NCBI GenBank assembly: GCA_020832455.1
Contig: JAFIEQ010000035.1
Location: forward strand, 1 to 32,033
DNA length: 32,033 nucleotides
Source: Nitriliruptoraceae bacterium
GTDB lineage: Bacteria > Actinomycetota > Nitriliruptoria > Nitriliruptorales > Nitriliruptoraceae
Direction of reading: 5' to 3'
The notes beneath the pieces were generated by a model. The model did not search any database, was not told the DNA's origin, and saw nothing but the letters and a program-made list of their open reading frames with translations. Below are positions 7,419-16,695 of this stretch, one piece after another. How positions within the stretch are numbered: position 1 is the stretch's first letter; each line of letters starts with the position of its first letter. Made by a program: the position numbers and the translations under genes.

Positions 7419-8605
7419 CGACGGCTCCTGATGAGCAGCCCGCTCTTTATGCCCTGCTCCAGGTCCAACTTGAACTGCGTGAGCGTTGCCGTCAGGAAGT
7501 CGTGGTTCTCGCGGGCCCGTGCGTTGATCTGCCGGGCCTGGGACTCCGCCATCCTGGCGGCCGCGATCAGCGCGGGGATCGCTGCCCTGCTCGCGAGGGG
7601 CCCGACCCTGGGCAACCTGCCGACGAGCTTGTTCAGTCCGGCGATCTTCCCACCCGTCAGCACCAGCGCCAGGGCGTCGGCGCCGACAGCCAGGGTGTCG
7701 AGCACCTTCCTCGGGATCTCCAGCCGCTCGTTCCACTGGACCCGGCGTTCGAGGGGCAGCAACGAGGCCACGGGCAGGATGAGGTCGAGGCCGACCCGTC
7801 GCGTCACATCGATCGTCACCGGCGTCGCGTCGGCCGAAGAGAGCTCGAACCTGGCGGACGACAGCAACAGGAAGTCCTCGCCCACCGACAACGCGTCGGG
7901 CGCCTCGACCAGGTCCTGGATCGTCGCGCGCAACTCATCGATGTGCTCGGCGGCCTGCCCGATGACCAGGTCGCGGAACGCGTAGACGTCCCAATCCGGG
8001 AACAGATCCGCCTTCGACAGCGCCAGGATCCAGATGCGGGGGAACTGCACCAGACGGGGCTGGCCGGCCAGCAGGTCCTCCCGCAGCCGCAGGATGCCCT
8101 GTCGGTAGTTCGTCATGAGCGACCGGAGGTAGCGCTCTTCCTCTCCCCGATGATCGAGCAGCTTCTGCCCGTCGACCAACAGCAGCGCCACGTCGGAGCC
8201 CAGCAGCGCCCGGAACGTCTCCACGCGCCGGCTGGCCTCCTCCTCGCTGCTCGGAGACTCCGTGAACCACTCCCCCGGGTAGTCGTGCCACACGAGCCGG
8301 AGGACATCGAAGGGGCGCTTCTTGCCGTCGGCGTCGTCCCCGCCACGGAGCTTCACCGAGAACCCGTAGGTCGTCGCGTTGAACCGCGTCGGCATCGGCA
8401 CCGTGGAGCGGTCCCGCATGCCGAGGAAGTTCTGGTACAGCCGGTTGCCCTGGCCGGCGTCGTCGGCGACGAGATCCCACAGGTTCTTCGAGTACCCGCC
8501 CTCCTGCGTCGGTCCGAAGAAGGAGGACAGCAACACGGTCTTCCCCGAGCCGCTCTCGCCGAACACGGCGATGTGCTGTTCGCGAACCCGCGGGTACTGA
8601 GCCAT
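7415..8605 (-). CDS. TRAFAC-like P-loop GTPase (possible double-GTPase/DO-GTPase relative)
   Basis: This 396-aa protein has a G1/Walker A loop GESGSGKT (residues 16-23), a G3-like motif WHDYPGE (about 106-112) and a G4-like SKAD (197-200) at the end of a hydrophobic strand, so it is most likely a GTPase of the TRAFAC class rather than an ATPase. The C-terminal 110 residues are helical and partly hydrophobic and might oligomerise or touch membrane. Related prokaryotic GTPases occur in predicted NTP-dependent conflict systems; I assign this one to that broad group by motif pattern and context only. It is translationally coupled to the 128-aa gene downstream. The ATG at 8603-8605 has only a weak Shine-Dalgarno. 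Confidence 0.7.
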   Translation of the reverse strand: MAQYPRVREQHIAVFGESGSGKTVLLSSFFGPTQEGGYSKNLWDLVADDAGQGNRLYQNFLGMRDRSTVPMPTRFNATTYGFSVKLRGGDDADGKKRPFDVLRLVWHDYPGEWFTESPSSEEEASRRVETFRALLGSDVALLLVDGQKLLDHRGEEERYLRSLMTNYRQGILRLREDLLAGQPRLVQFPRIWILALSKADLFPDWDVYAFRDLVIGQAAEHIDELRATIQDLVEAPDALSVGEDFLLLSSARFELSSADATPVTIDVTRRVGLDLILPVASLLPLERRVQWNERLEIPRKVLDTLAVGADALALVLTGGKIAGLNKLVGRLPRVGPLASRAAIPALIAAARMAESQARQINARARENHDFLTATLTQFKLDLEQGIKSGLLIRSRR

Positions 8606-8822
8606 CGGCTCACGCTACAGCACCCCTTCGTAGGAGCTTCTAGAGCACGCACCTACCTTCGACGCCCGCCCGGTGGCGTTCAGAGCTGCGAGCTACCTGC
8701 GACCGCGACGCGACTTGGCGCTGAAGACCTCTCGGGACCGCGTCGAGATGAACCACGGAGCCGCCGCCATGGTCGGCAACGAGCTGAGCTTCGCGCTCCA
8801 TCCTGGGAGAGTCTCGAACGGC

Positions 8823-11800
8823 TCAACCCGCCACGCGCCGCGCGGCCTGGAACACGTCCTCCGGCAGCGGGGTACGCAGCTTCCACGTGATCGCGATCGG
8901 CCGGTCGTTCTCCGCCGACACGAGCTCGGCTGCGCCCAGGAAGAGGAAGGGCCCCTTGGGCTCGATGCGCATGAACAGCAGGACTCTGGAGCTGCGCTCC
9001 AAATAGCGCTTCCCCGCACCGGTGTGTCGCGACGCGTTGGACTGCGACTCCCAGTGGAACAGGTCCCGGGAGATGACGTAGTCGCGGTACATCGTGGTGG
9101 GGGTGTAGAGCTCCTCGGATTTGTTGAGCGTCACGAAAAGCAGATCCGTGTTGGTCGCGGCGTCGTACTGCGCTCCGATGACCCGACCCTTGCCCCGCCC
9201 TCCGAATGTCTGGAGCACCTCAGCCCGCTTGTAGGTCCCGTGCACCTGCAGCGGCACCTCCGGCAGGTCGCTGAGCACGGTCGGCAGGTGCGGCGCTCGG
9301 TCCTCGAGGAGCGCCGCCAACTCCGACATCTCGGCCAACAACGCCGGACACGCCTGGATCTGCGCAGCCGCGGCAGCGAGGTCCTCGAGCGCCTCCTTCT
9401 CCCCCACGACCGCACCGACCAGCATCGTCACCACCCGCCGCGCGCGGCCATCCAGATCGGCAAGGTCGAGCTCCCCAGCCGCGAACCGGGCGAGCAGCCC
9501 CAGCCGTTCCGGGTCGTCGAGGTGGGTCAACGCCACGATCCGCTTGCCGAGCGCCGACTCGTCCGCTCCCGCCGGCGGCAGGTCGATCCCAGCCTCGCGC
9601 TGCAACCGGGTCCAGCCACCGACCGACGACTTGTAGACGTCGGCGAGCTCGACCCCCGTCTCGTCGAGGAAGGTCGCGAGCCGGACCTCGCCGAGCTGCA
9701 CGCGCAGCTGCTGCAGCTCCGCAACCAGGCTCTTGGTCGTGACCCGCAGCTGGCGTCGCACGTTGTCGAGCACGATCGCTTCGACCTGCCGGTCAAGGGC
9801 GATGTGGCAGCCGACGGGCAGGTAGGGGAAGCCCTCGTTCACATCGTGTTCGAGCTGCCGTCGGCTGCGCCCGGTGATGGCGCGGAACCGCAGGTCGAAC
9901 CGGAAGTCGCGGTGCTGGTTGCCGACGAAGTCCAACACCGTCAGACACGGCTTGTCTCGCGCCTTGCGCAACCCACGACCGAGCTGCTGGAGGAACACCG
10001 TCGCGGACTCCGTCGGCCGCAGGAACAGCACGGTGTCGATCTCCGGGACGTCCACCCCTTCGTTGAACAGATCCACGGTGAACAGCACCTGCACCTCACC
10101 GGCCTTCAGCCGCAGCAGGGAACGCTCGCGCTCATCCGCCGGCGTCGCGCCGGTGACCGCCTGCGCGGCGATGCCGTGCTCCTGGAACCGGCGGGCCATG
10201 AACTCCGCATGCTCGACCGACACGCAGAACCCGAGCGCCCGCATCCGTGTGGTGTCGGCGATCAGGTCGCGCACGGTGCGCAGCACCTTGGTGACCCGGG
10301 CGTCGTCACCGGTCAGCACGTTGGACAGCTCCGCGGTGGCGTACCCGCCACGGCGCCACGTCACCGCGGACAGGTCGGTGTCGTCCGCGATGCCGAAGTA
10401 CTGGAACGGGCTCAGCAGCCGCTGGTCGAGCGCATCCCATAGACGCATCTCGAACGCGAACCGGCCGTCGAACCAGCGCTTGATGTCCAACCCGTCGGTG
10501 CGTTCCGGGGTGGCGGTCATGCCGAGCAGCACCACAGGGTCGAGGTGGTCCAGCAACCGGCGGTAGGTGGCGGCTTCCGCGTGGTGGAACTCATCGACGA
10601 CGACCACGTCGAACCGACTCGGGTCGAGCTGCTCGATCCCGGCCGCGGTCAGCGACTGGATCGAGGCGAACACGTGCCGCCAGTCGCGCGGCTGTTCACC
10701 GCCGACCAGCAGCTCCCCGAACGCGCCGTCCTGCAGCACCTCGCGGAAGGTGCGACGGCTCTGCTCGAGCAGTTCCCGGCGGTGCGCGACGAACAGCAGC
10801 GACGGGCGCGCCGGCAGGTCGGGGTGTTGGTCACCCAGCCGGCGGTAGTCCAGCGCCGCGACCACGGTCTTGCCGGTCCCGGTCGGTGCGATGACCAGGT
10901 TGCGCCACCGGTCGCGCCGCCGACGCTCCACGTCGAGCGATTCGAGGATCTCCTGCTGGTAGGGCCAGGCGCGGACCTCGAGCCCGGAGGTGACGGTCAG
11001 CCGGCCGGCGTAGTCACCGGATCGTTCCGCGGCGATCGCGGCGTCGAAGCGCTCCCCGTCAGCGTCGCCGTACGGCTCGAACTCCGGGTCAGCCCAGTAG
11101 GTCTCGAAGGTCGCGGCGACCTTCTCGATCACCGTCGGCGCATGCGCTTGAGCCAGCCGCACGTTCCACTCGAGCCCGTCGAGCAGCGCGGTGCGTGACA
11201 GGTTCGAGGAGCCGATGAACGCGGTCGAGTAGCCGCTGTTGCGGTGCAGCAGCCAGGCCTTGGCGTGCAGCCGGGTCGAGCGGGTGTCGTAGGACACCTT
11301 CACGTCCGCGCCCAACGCACGCAGCTCATCAAGCGCCCGTCGCTCCGTCGAGCCGAGGTAGGTGGTGGTGATCACCCGCAGCGGCACGCCCCGCTCGGCG
11401 AGTCGCTGCAGTGGCTCCAGGACGATCCGGATACCGGCCCAGCGGATGAACGCGACGATCAGATCGACACGGTCGGCCGTCTCCAGCTCCCGAAGCAGCG
11501 CGTCGCCGAACCGCGGTTCGTCACGCGCGTTGACGAGCAGGTCGGAGTCCGACAACGGGATCAGCGGCAGCGGTGGTGGCGTCTCGCCGGGCAGCAGCGG
11601 CGCGCCGATCCGGGTGAGCACCGTGGCCGGCTCATCCAGCAGCGTCGAGGTAGCGGTCGCGTCATCCACCGCGTCCAACAGGCCAAGCAGCTGCTGGGTT
11701 AGGGCCACCTGCTCACCAAGATCACCGGCCCGTCGCAGGGTCGCGTGCAGGCGCTCCGCGAGGTGGGCGGCGAGCCGGTCCGGTGCCTCGGCCGCCAGCA

Positions 11801-11930
11801 GCGCACGCTCCTCGGCCGTCACGTCGGTCAGCCCAGCGAGCCCCTCGCGCGTGACTTGATCGATCAGCCGCTCGTAGACGCCCGAGACCAGCTCGCGCTC
11901 CCCCACCGTTGCCCCCTGCCGCCCCATCAT
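8823..11930 (-). CDS. PLD nuclease-SF2 helicase-DUF3427 fusion protein
   Basis: A 1035-aa multidomain protein. Residues about 150-260 form a phospholipase-D-type nuclease domain with one HxK motif (LHAK, 221-224) and GSSNLS (240-245). Residues about 320-660 are a superfamily 2 helicase: APTGTGKT (348-355), DEFH box (446-449), TATPER (472-477) and QLGRGLRK in the C-terminal helicase lobe. The rest fits DUF3427. The architecture recurs in bacterial defence neighbourhoods and suggests an ATP-driven motor coupled to DNA cleavage. The ATG-ATG at 11925-11930 lacks a clear Shine-Dalgarno; a GTG at 11904-11906 is preceded by AGGGGG and is a good alternative start, eight codons shorter. Confidence 0.92.
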   Translation of the reverse strand: MMGRQGATVGERELVSGVYERLIDQVTREGLAGLTDVTAEERALLAAEAPDRLAAHLAERLHATLRRAGDLGEQVALTQQLLGLLDAVDDATATSTLLDEPATVLTRIGAPLLPGETPPPLPLIPLSDSDLLVNARDEPRFGDALLRELETADRVDLIVAFIRWAGIRIVLEPLQRLAERGVPLRVITTTYLGSTERRALDELRALGADVKVSYDTRSTRLHAKAWLLHRNSGYSTAFIGSSNLSRTALLDGLEWNVRLAQAHAPTVIEKVAATFETYWADPEFEPYGDADGERFDAAIAAERSGDYAGRLTVTSGLEVRAWPYQQEILESLDVERRRRDRWRNLVIAPTGTGKTVVAALDYRRLGDQHPDLPARPSLLFVAHRRELLEQSRRTFREVLQDGAFGELLVGGEQPRDWRHVFASIQSLTAAGIEQLDPSRFDVVVVDEFHHAEAATYRRLLDHLDPVVLLGMTATPERTDGLDIKRWFDGRFAFEMRLWDALDQRLLSPFQYFGIADDTDLSAVTWRRGGYATAELSNVLTGDDARVTKVLRTVRDLIADTTRMRALGFCVSVEHAEFMARRFQEHGIAAQAVTGATPADERERSLLRLKAGEVQVLFTVDLFNEGVDVPEIDTVLFLRPTESATVFLQQLGRGLRKARDKPCLTVLDFVGNQHRDFRFDLRFRAITGRSRRQLEHDVNEGFPYLPVGCHIALDRQVEAIVLDNVRRQLRVTTKSLVAELQQLRVQLGEVRLATFLDETGVELADVYKSSVGGWTRLQREAGIDLPPAGADESALGKRIVALTHLDDPERLGLLARFAAGELDLADLDGRARRVVTMLVGAVVGEKEALEDLAAAAAQIQACPALLAEMSELAALLEDRAPHLPTVLSDLPEVPLQVHGTYKRAEVLQTFGGRGKGRVIGAQYDAATNTDLLFVTLNKSEELYTPTTMYRDYVISRDLFHWESQSNASRHTGAGKRYLERSSRVLLFMRIEPKGPFLFLGAAELVSAENDRPIAITWKLRTPLPEDVFQAARRVAG

Positions 11931-12056
11931 CGGAGCACGACCCTAGGGATCGCCGACGGACCGATCCAGGATCTACGCGACGAGAACGCCAGCGCCCCGA
12001 CCGAGGTCGTTCCGGCGCGCTACGGCGTGGGTGACGGTTGACGAGCCGGACGAGAG

Positions 12057-14186
12057 CTACACAACGCCGACCCACAACCCGTCCCGTGCACGCGTCATCG
12101 CGACGTACAGCTCACGTCGCAGTCGTTCCCACCGTTCTCGTTCCGCGCCATCATCAGGCGCGGCGCCGTCGCCGATCTGCTCGTCCCGAACGTCGGGGAG
12201 CAGGACCTGCTTGAACTCCAGGCCTTTCGCACGCTTGATGGTTCCGATCTTGATCGCATCGACCTGACCGCCGTCGTAGGTATCCAGCATGACGACCGGC
12301 GCACCGACGTCGCGAAACGCTTTCGCCGCGCGGTCCGCCCCCGATCGGCTGATGCACAGCACGCCGAGGTCGCCCATCCCCGTGCCGACCTCACGAAGCA
12401 CGCTGCGGGCACGCTCCACCATCCGCGACTCGCGATCCCGGTAACTCGAACACCGCTCAACGATCGGCTCGGGACCGTGGCGCGCCACCTCGCCCGGCGC
12501 GTCACCACGCGCGATGGCCCCCTCGATGTCTGCGAACTCGTCCTCAGCCACCATCCGGCTCGCGAAGTCGAGGATCTGTGCGGTGTTCCGGTAGTTCACA
12601 TCCATCACGACACCGCGTCCCGCGAGGTTGATGCCAGCCTCGGCGAGGGTGTAGCCGCCTGGGTAGATGGACTGCTGACCGTCGCCGATCAAGGTCAGGC
12701 CGTCCGGTGCATCGCCAACCAGCGAGTGCAGCATGCGGACCATGGCGCAGGACAGATCCTGGGCTTCATCGACGATGACGGCCGTGTAGGGCTCGTCAAA
12801 CGGCTGCGACAGCGCCGCTTCAGCGAGCAGGATCACGTCGCCGTAATCGTGAACGCCGCGCTCACGAAGTTGTTGCGTGTACGCCGAGTACAGGTCCCAC
12901 ACCGATCGGCGCTGATCGAGGCTCAGCGCTCGACGCCGCCCTGTCCGCGGCAGATCGGCGTACTGCTCCCAGCGGCTGATGCCGCGGCCCTTGAGGACGT
13001 AGTCGATCTCCTCCTTCCAGTAGCCACGCTCCGCACTTGATCGCTTGAGGGGGCTGTCCGCGGAGAGCTCCTCCCAGACGGCAGCGAACGCTGCATCCGC
13101 TTGACGTGGATGCAGGTTGCACTCGACACCGCGGTCGACCAGCACACGGCGGGCGAACTGGTGAACGCCGGTGAACTCGACCCGATCAGCGACGTCGGGC
13201 GCGAGTCGATGCAGGTTGTGACGCATCACCGCGGGCAAGGTCCGGACGAACGTCGTAACGAGGACCTTGCCTCGCCGCGTGCGGGCGAGATGTGCTGCAC
13301 GGTGTAGGCCTACAACGGTCTTGCCGGTCCCCGCCGCGCCGCGGATCCGGGCGGGGCCGTTGAACGTGCGGCGGACGAGCTTCGCCTGATCGGGGTGGAG
13401 GAACGACATCCACTCCTCGATGGGGCTCGCCATGATCCCCTCGAGCAGCGCATCCTGGATCTCCGACTCGCTGAGCAACGCTTCCTGCTCCGGGCCGGGC
13501 GCTGCGCCCGGCACAGCCGGGTCGGACGAAGGCATCGCCGCGTCGTCCGCGGCCGGTGCAGCGAGTATCGGCTCATCGACGACAGCGTTCACCGGTGCCG
13601 GTGCATTGACCTGCGGGAAGAGGGTGAGCGCCCGTGCGAGAACCGCGTCGATCTGCGACGCCGTGAGGCGGTTGCCATGTTTGGCGATGAACCGGAGTGC
13701 GTCATGCTCGCCGACGACGCGAACCGCGCCGACGAGTTCATCGATGCCCTTCCGTCCGGCGAGCACGATCATCGGTCGGACCTCGCCGGGAGCGAGACCG
13801 ACGTTCGCCAGTTCCGCCTCCGTCACGTCGCCGAGATCGGCCAACGCGTTGATCGAGTCGGTCGCGTCGTCCTGCCCCCGGAAGATGCGCCCATCACTGA
13901 TGGTGACCTCAGCCCAAGCCTTGGTGTCCACGATGAAGAGCCCACCAGGGCCGATGACGACCAGGTCGACCTGCGCGCGAGAACTCCCCGGCCAACCGCG
14001 ATCAGCGAGCAGGTGGTAACCGACGCCAGACAGCGGCGCCAATGTTGTCGCCGTGCGCCGCTCGGTCACTTCCGCGATCTCGTAGCGCGAGGCAGCGGCC
14101 CGGGCCTGGGTGGCGGCACGTACGTGCGCTTCCGCGAGCGCTTGCTGCCGACGGGCCTCCGCACCTGCCGAGTCTCCTGCTGCCAT
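12057..14186 (-). CDS. NERD-UvrD/SF1 helicase fusion
   Basis: The 709-aa protein joins an N-terminal NERD nuclease-like domain (about residues 40-190; VDLVVIGPGGLFIVDTK with Asp74, Asp87 and Lys89) to a UvrD/PcrA-type SF1 helicase. After a Pro/Ala-rich linker (about 195-235) come Walker A GAAGTGKT (283-290), DEAQD (473-477) and a C-terminal ELYVAMTRARDGLWV, the usual SF1 motif VI. The ATG at 14184-14186 has a GAAAGGGGG Shine-Dalgarno, so the upstream extension of the frame is not used. It lies in the same-strand run between the GIY-YIG-like gene (129 bp upstream) and the PLD-helicase gene (126 bp downstream). A DNA repair or defence role is likely; the substrate is unknown. Confidence 0.93.
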   Translation of the reverse strand: MAAGDSAGAEARRQQALAEAHVRAATQARAAASRYEIAEVTERRTATTLAPLSGVGYHLLADRGWPGSSRAQVDLVVIGPGGLFIVDTKAWAEVTISDGRIFRGQDDATDSINALADLGDVTEAELANVGLAPGEVRPMIVLAGRKGIDELVGAVRVVGEHDALRFIAKHGNRLTASQIDAVLARALTLFPQVNAPAPVNAVVDEPILAAPAADDAAMPSSDPAVPGAAPGPEQEALLSESEIQDALLEGIMASPIEEWMSFLHPDQAKLVRRTFNGPARIRGAAGTGKTVVGLHRAAHLARTRRGKVLVTTFVRTLPAVMRHNLHRLAPDVADRVEFTGVHQFARRVLVDRGVECNLHPRQADAAFAAVWEELSADSPLKRSSAERGYWKEEIDYVLKGRGISRWEQYADLPRTGRRRALSLDQRRSVWDLYSAYTQQLRERGVHDYGDVILLAEAALSQPFDEPYTAVIVDEAQDLSCAMVRMLHSLVGDAPDGLTLIGDGQQSIYPGGYTLAEAGINLAGRGVVMDVNYRNTAQILDFASRMVAEDEFADIEGAIARGDAPGEVARHGPEPIVERCSSYRDRESRMVERARSVLREVGTGMGDLGVLCISRSGADRAAKAFRDVGAPVVMLDTYDGGQVDAIKIGTIKRAKGLEFKQVLLPDVRDEQIGDGAAPDDGAERERWERLRRELYVAMTRARDGLWVGVV

Positions 14187-14315
14187 CTGATCCCCCTTTC
14201 GGAGACCTATCGGCGCGTACGCGTCGCTTCTGAACCTCGATGGTCGCGCCTCGCCATGACCGGGAACGTCGATCGGCGACACGGCCATCGAACCTGGGCG
14301 CAACCGCAGGACCGT

Positions 14316-15005
14316 CTAGCGCGACGACTCGATACAGGCCCGGAACAGATCGAGTCCCTCTGGCTCGGCCGTCCGCCTCGTGTGGTCGACGTTCCAGAGG
14401 CCAGAGGCCCTGATGGCCTCGCGGTCGGCGCCGTGTCCAAGCCACGTCGTAGACGCTGGATCGACGACGTCACGATCAGCGTTGGACAGCAGCGCGATCA
14501 GGTCGCGCTCGATGACGGCGCGGTCGCTCCGGTCGTCCACCGCGAGCCACAGCAACGGCATGGCGCCGATCTCGCGTGAGACCGCCTGCTCGAGCGCTAC
14601 CTCGCCCTCACGGACCTCCGGTGACGCCCGGATCCGTCGACCCCAGTACGGGGCATGGTGAGCCCGATCTCGGCTCTTAAGCGCCGTTCCGACGTGGAGC
14701 CTGAAGATCGATGCACGGTGGTTGCCACCGCCGGGGTTGCGCCCGCCAACGGCGCCTCGATGCTGCGCAAGACGTCGCCAGAGCGTGACGCGCGACGTTG
14801 CCGTCAGCGCGTGGGTTCCGACGCGAGTCACCCGCGGCGTGACCCCGTCCTCCCGGAACTCCCCCGACTCGAAGAAGAGGTAGACGCCGTGCCGCGGCCA
14901 GCCGGTCCGGCTGGTGCACTCGCTAAGCAGACGCGGCTCGCCGACCTGCTCCCGCAGCTCGGCGATCTGTTCGTACAGCGCGTCAAGTGCAGCTCGACGG
15001 TTCAT
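14316..15005 (-). CDS. Putative GIY-YIG-like nuclease
   Basis: This 229-aa protein carries GVYLFFE (residues 40-46) and RVGTHAL (61-67), matching in order and spacing the GIY and YIG strands of GIY-YIG nucleases; LWRRLAQHRG (76-85) offers the usual arginine and IERDLIALLSN (165-175) a candidate metal-binding glutamate (Glu166). The block GGGNHRASIFRLHVG between them is distinctive. The second motif is divergent (VGT rather than YIG), so the fold assignment is an inference. I chose the ATG at 15003-15005; a TTG eight codons upstream (15027-15029) is also open, and neither has a good Shine-Dalgarno. The HNH gene ends only 42 bp upstream, suggesting a two-gene unit. Confidence 0.6.
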   Translation of the reverse strand: MNRRAALDALYEQIAELREQVGEPRLLSECTSRTGWPRHGVYLFFESGEFREDGVTPRVTRVGTHALTATSRVTLWRRLAQHRGAVGGRNPGGGNHRASIFRLHVGTALKSRDRAHHAPYWGRRIRASPEVREGEVALEQAVSREIGAMPLLWLAVDDRSDRAVIERDLIALLSNADRDVVDPASTTWLGHGADREAIRASGLWNVDHTRRTAEPEGLDLFRACIESSR

Positions 15006-15047
15006 GATGCGACAGCTCGGCCTGGCCAACCGTCGCTACTCACCATG

Positions 15048-16181
15048 TCAGGACTCCCCGTACCCCGGACGCGGCTCAGCCGCCAGCCGGAGGCCGACGA
15101 ACACGCCCTCAAGCTGGCGCGGGTCGAACGCCTCGACGCGCCCCGTCCCTGCCCACAACATCGTGCCGGGCGGCTGATAGCGATACAGCCCGCGGGCGCC
15201 GGCAGCGGTCCTCTCGGGTCGGCGCGGCCATTGCAGTCGCTCAGCAACAAGCGCGAGGTTCCTGTCTCCATCGGTGTCCGGCAGCGTTCGCTGCCACCAC
15301 CGCTCCAGATGTGTCAGCGCCGGCAGGGCGGCTCGCTTGTCGTTGTTGCAGCGGCGATCCGCGAGGACCAGGTTGTCCAGGCGGTCGTCCGGCCATCGCG
15401 CCCAGGGGAGGAAGTGATCAACCTCCCACGGTCCACGCTCGCCACGACAGTAGAAGCAGCGGCCCTGCTGCATCTCGAGAAGCGGCTGGCGTAACGCCGC
15501 CAACGACGAGCGTTCGCTGCCGAAGAGGAACGCCTCCAGCCGCAGCTCATCGACGTCGCCCTCGTTCCGACGCGCGACATGCAGGAGCCACTCGCGTTCG
15601 ATGACCGGACGGATCAACCCGTTGAGCGCTGCGAGGTGCGACGCGGCGCCATCCACAAGGCGGAGTCGATCGTCGAACCCGGCACGTTGCACCTGCGCGG
15701 GCGACACCCCGTCGTCCCACGTCACGTCGTAGATGAACCGATCATCGATGGCGCTCGAGCCGGTCCCGAAGCGCTGCAGCAGCACGATCGGGTACCGCAT
15801 CACCGTGGCGACGACCTCCTGCTCGAGCTGGACGATGTCCGCAGGACGCTTCCGCCGAACCACGTCCAGCGGCTCGTGTGCTGACACCCCCAGGCGTTCG
15901 CGCAGCTCCGCGATCTTCACCACCAGGTCGCGCTGCCTTGACTGCCGCAACGGGCCCCTTTCGGTGTACGGGCGAGCTTGGCGCCAGTACAGCGCGAAGA
16001 CGCGACGCCCGAGATCGCGTCCCGACAGGTGCTCGGGAGGGGTGCCGTCTGGGTGGGTCTCCTCGACCACTGCGTCCAACATCGCCAGCAGCAGCGCGTA
16101 CTTGTACGACGTCGTGAAGCTGCCGGTACCCAACAACGCCAGCAGCTTCTCGCCGAACGCGATCGCTGACGTCTCACTCAA
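15048..16181 (-). CDS. HNH endonuclease family protein
   Basis: The C-terminal third holds an HNH domain: RCFYC (residues 241-245), EVDHFLPW (253-260) with the catalytic Asp-His pair, DNLVLADRRCNNDK (269-282). It is a metal-dependent DNA nuclease fold. The N-terminal part has a helical block, LALLGTGSFTTSYKYALLLAMLD (core TSYKYALLLAML), which I recall from related actinobacterial HNH proteins and which fixes the true N-terminus. The frame is open to 16586, but the TTG at 16179-16181 has a GAGAGG Shine-Dalgarno eight bases upstream and starts just before this block, giving 377 aa. It is the first gene of the minus-strand run that includes the GIY-YIG-like and NERD-UvrD genes. Confidence 0.82.
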   Translation of the reverse strand: MSETSAIAFGEKLLALLGTGSFTTSYKYALLLAMLDAVVEETHPDGTPPEHLSGRDLGRRVFALYWRQARPYTERGPLRQSRQRDLVVKIAELRERLGVSAHEPLDVVRRKRPADIVQLEQEVVATVMRYPIVLLQRFGTGSSAIDDRFIYDVTWDDGVSPAQVQRAGFDDRLRLVDGAASHLAALNGLIRPVIEREWLLHVARRNEGDVDELRLEAFLFGSERSSLAALRQPLLEMQQGRCFYCRGERGPWEVDHFLPWARWPDDRLDNLVLADRRCNNDKRAALPALTHLERWWQRTLPDTDGDRNLALVAERLQWPRRPERTAAGARGLYRYQPPGTMLWAGTGRVEAFDPRQLEGVFVGLRLAAEPRPGYGES

Positions 16182-16689
16182 CGACGAGGCCTCTCGCCGG
16201 CGTGGGATTTCGCGCTCAACCCTTTGAACACCAAGATCCTCCCGTTTGCTCGTTGTTCGCCGGATGTGCCGGGAGGCTCTCGCTCTGTGAACAACCTTGC
16301 GAGGAACTACAACTAGCCGCCGAAGGGACGCCCCGTCCAGGTCGGCCCGGGCTGACACATGGATCGAGGGCGAGGACGATCTCGTCTCGGCGCCACGCAG
16401 TACCTGGCCTTTCAGGCCGCGGCATCGTGAGCCCTTCCACGCGAGGTCGGCCTCGATGAACCTAGCGTCGACAGGACTCCCAAGGCCTGCGAGAGGGACC
16501 CACTCGAGCTCAGCTCCTTCGACCTGCGCCGAGTGTTCGAGGCGTAGATCCTTTCGGCTTCCGCCTGGCACGAAGGCCTGCTGCACGGTGCACTAGCTGC
16601 AGATCGGCGGCCCGCCTCACGAGCCAAAGGACGTCACACTCTTTCCGTAGGGTGCATCTCCTGGAAGGCGAGGTCATCCAATAGGGGGT
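16182..16689. other. Divergent intergenic region, lower G+C
   Basis: This 508-bp region separates the HNH gene (leftward) from the T5orf172 gene (rightward). It is visibly poorer in G+C than the flanks. The HNH reading frame remains open through most of it (to 16586), but the translated sequence is basic, without recognisable domain, and has no well-placed Shine-Dalgarno; short plus-strand frames are equally unconvincing. It probably carries promoters of both genes and perhaps debris of a lost gene. I see no clear promoter consensus, repeat or RNA gene. Confidence 0.45.
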
Positions 16690-16695
16690 ATGCAC

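Noticed and set aside
7502-8890. 462-codon plus-strand frame
   Set aside because: Antisense to the GTPase gene with its clear P-loop; translated product has biased shadow composition.
8673-10442. 589-codon plus-strand frame
   Set aside because: Antisense to the PLD-helicase gene; rich in Arg, Gln, His and Leu with no recognisable motif.
16182-16586. N-terminal extension of the HNH protein (about 135 codons)
   Set aside because: No domain, no Shine-Dalgarno, and the family-like N-terminus begins at the TTG at 16181.
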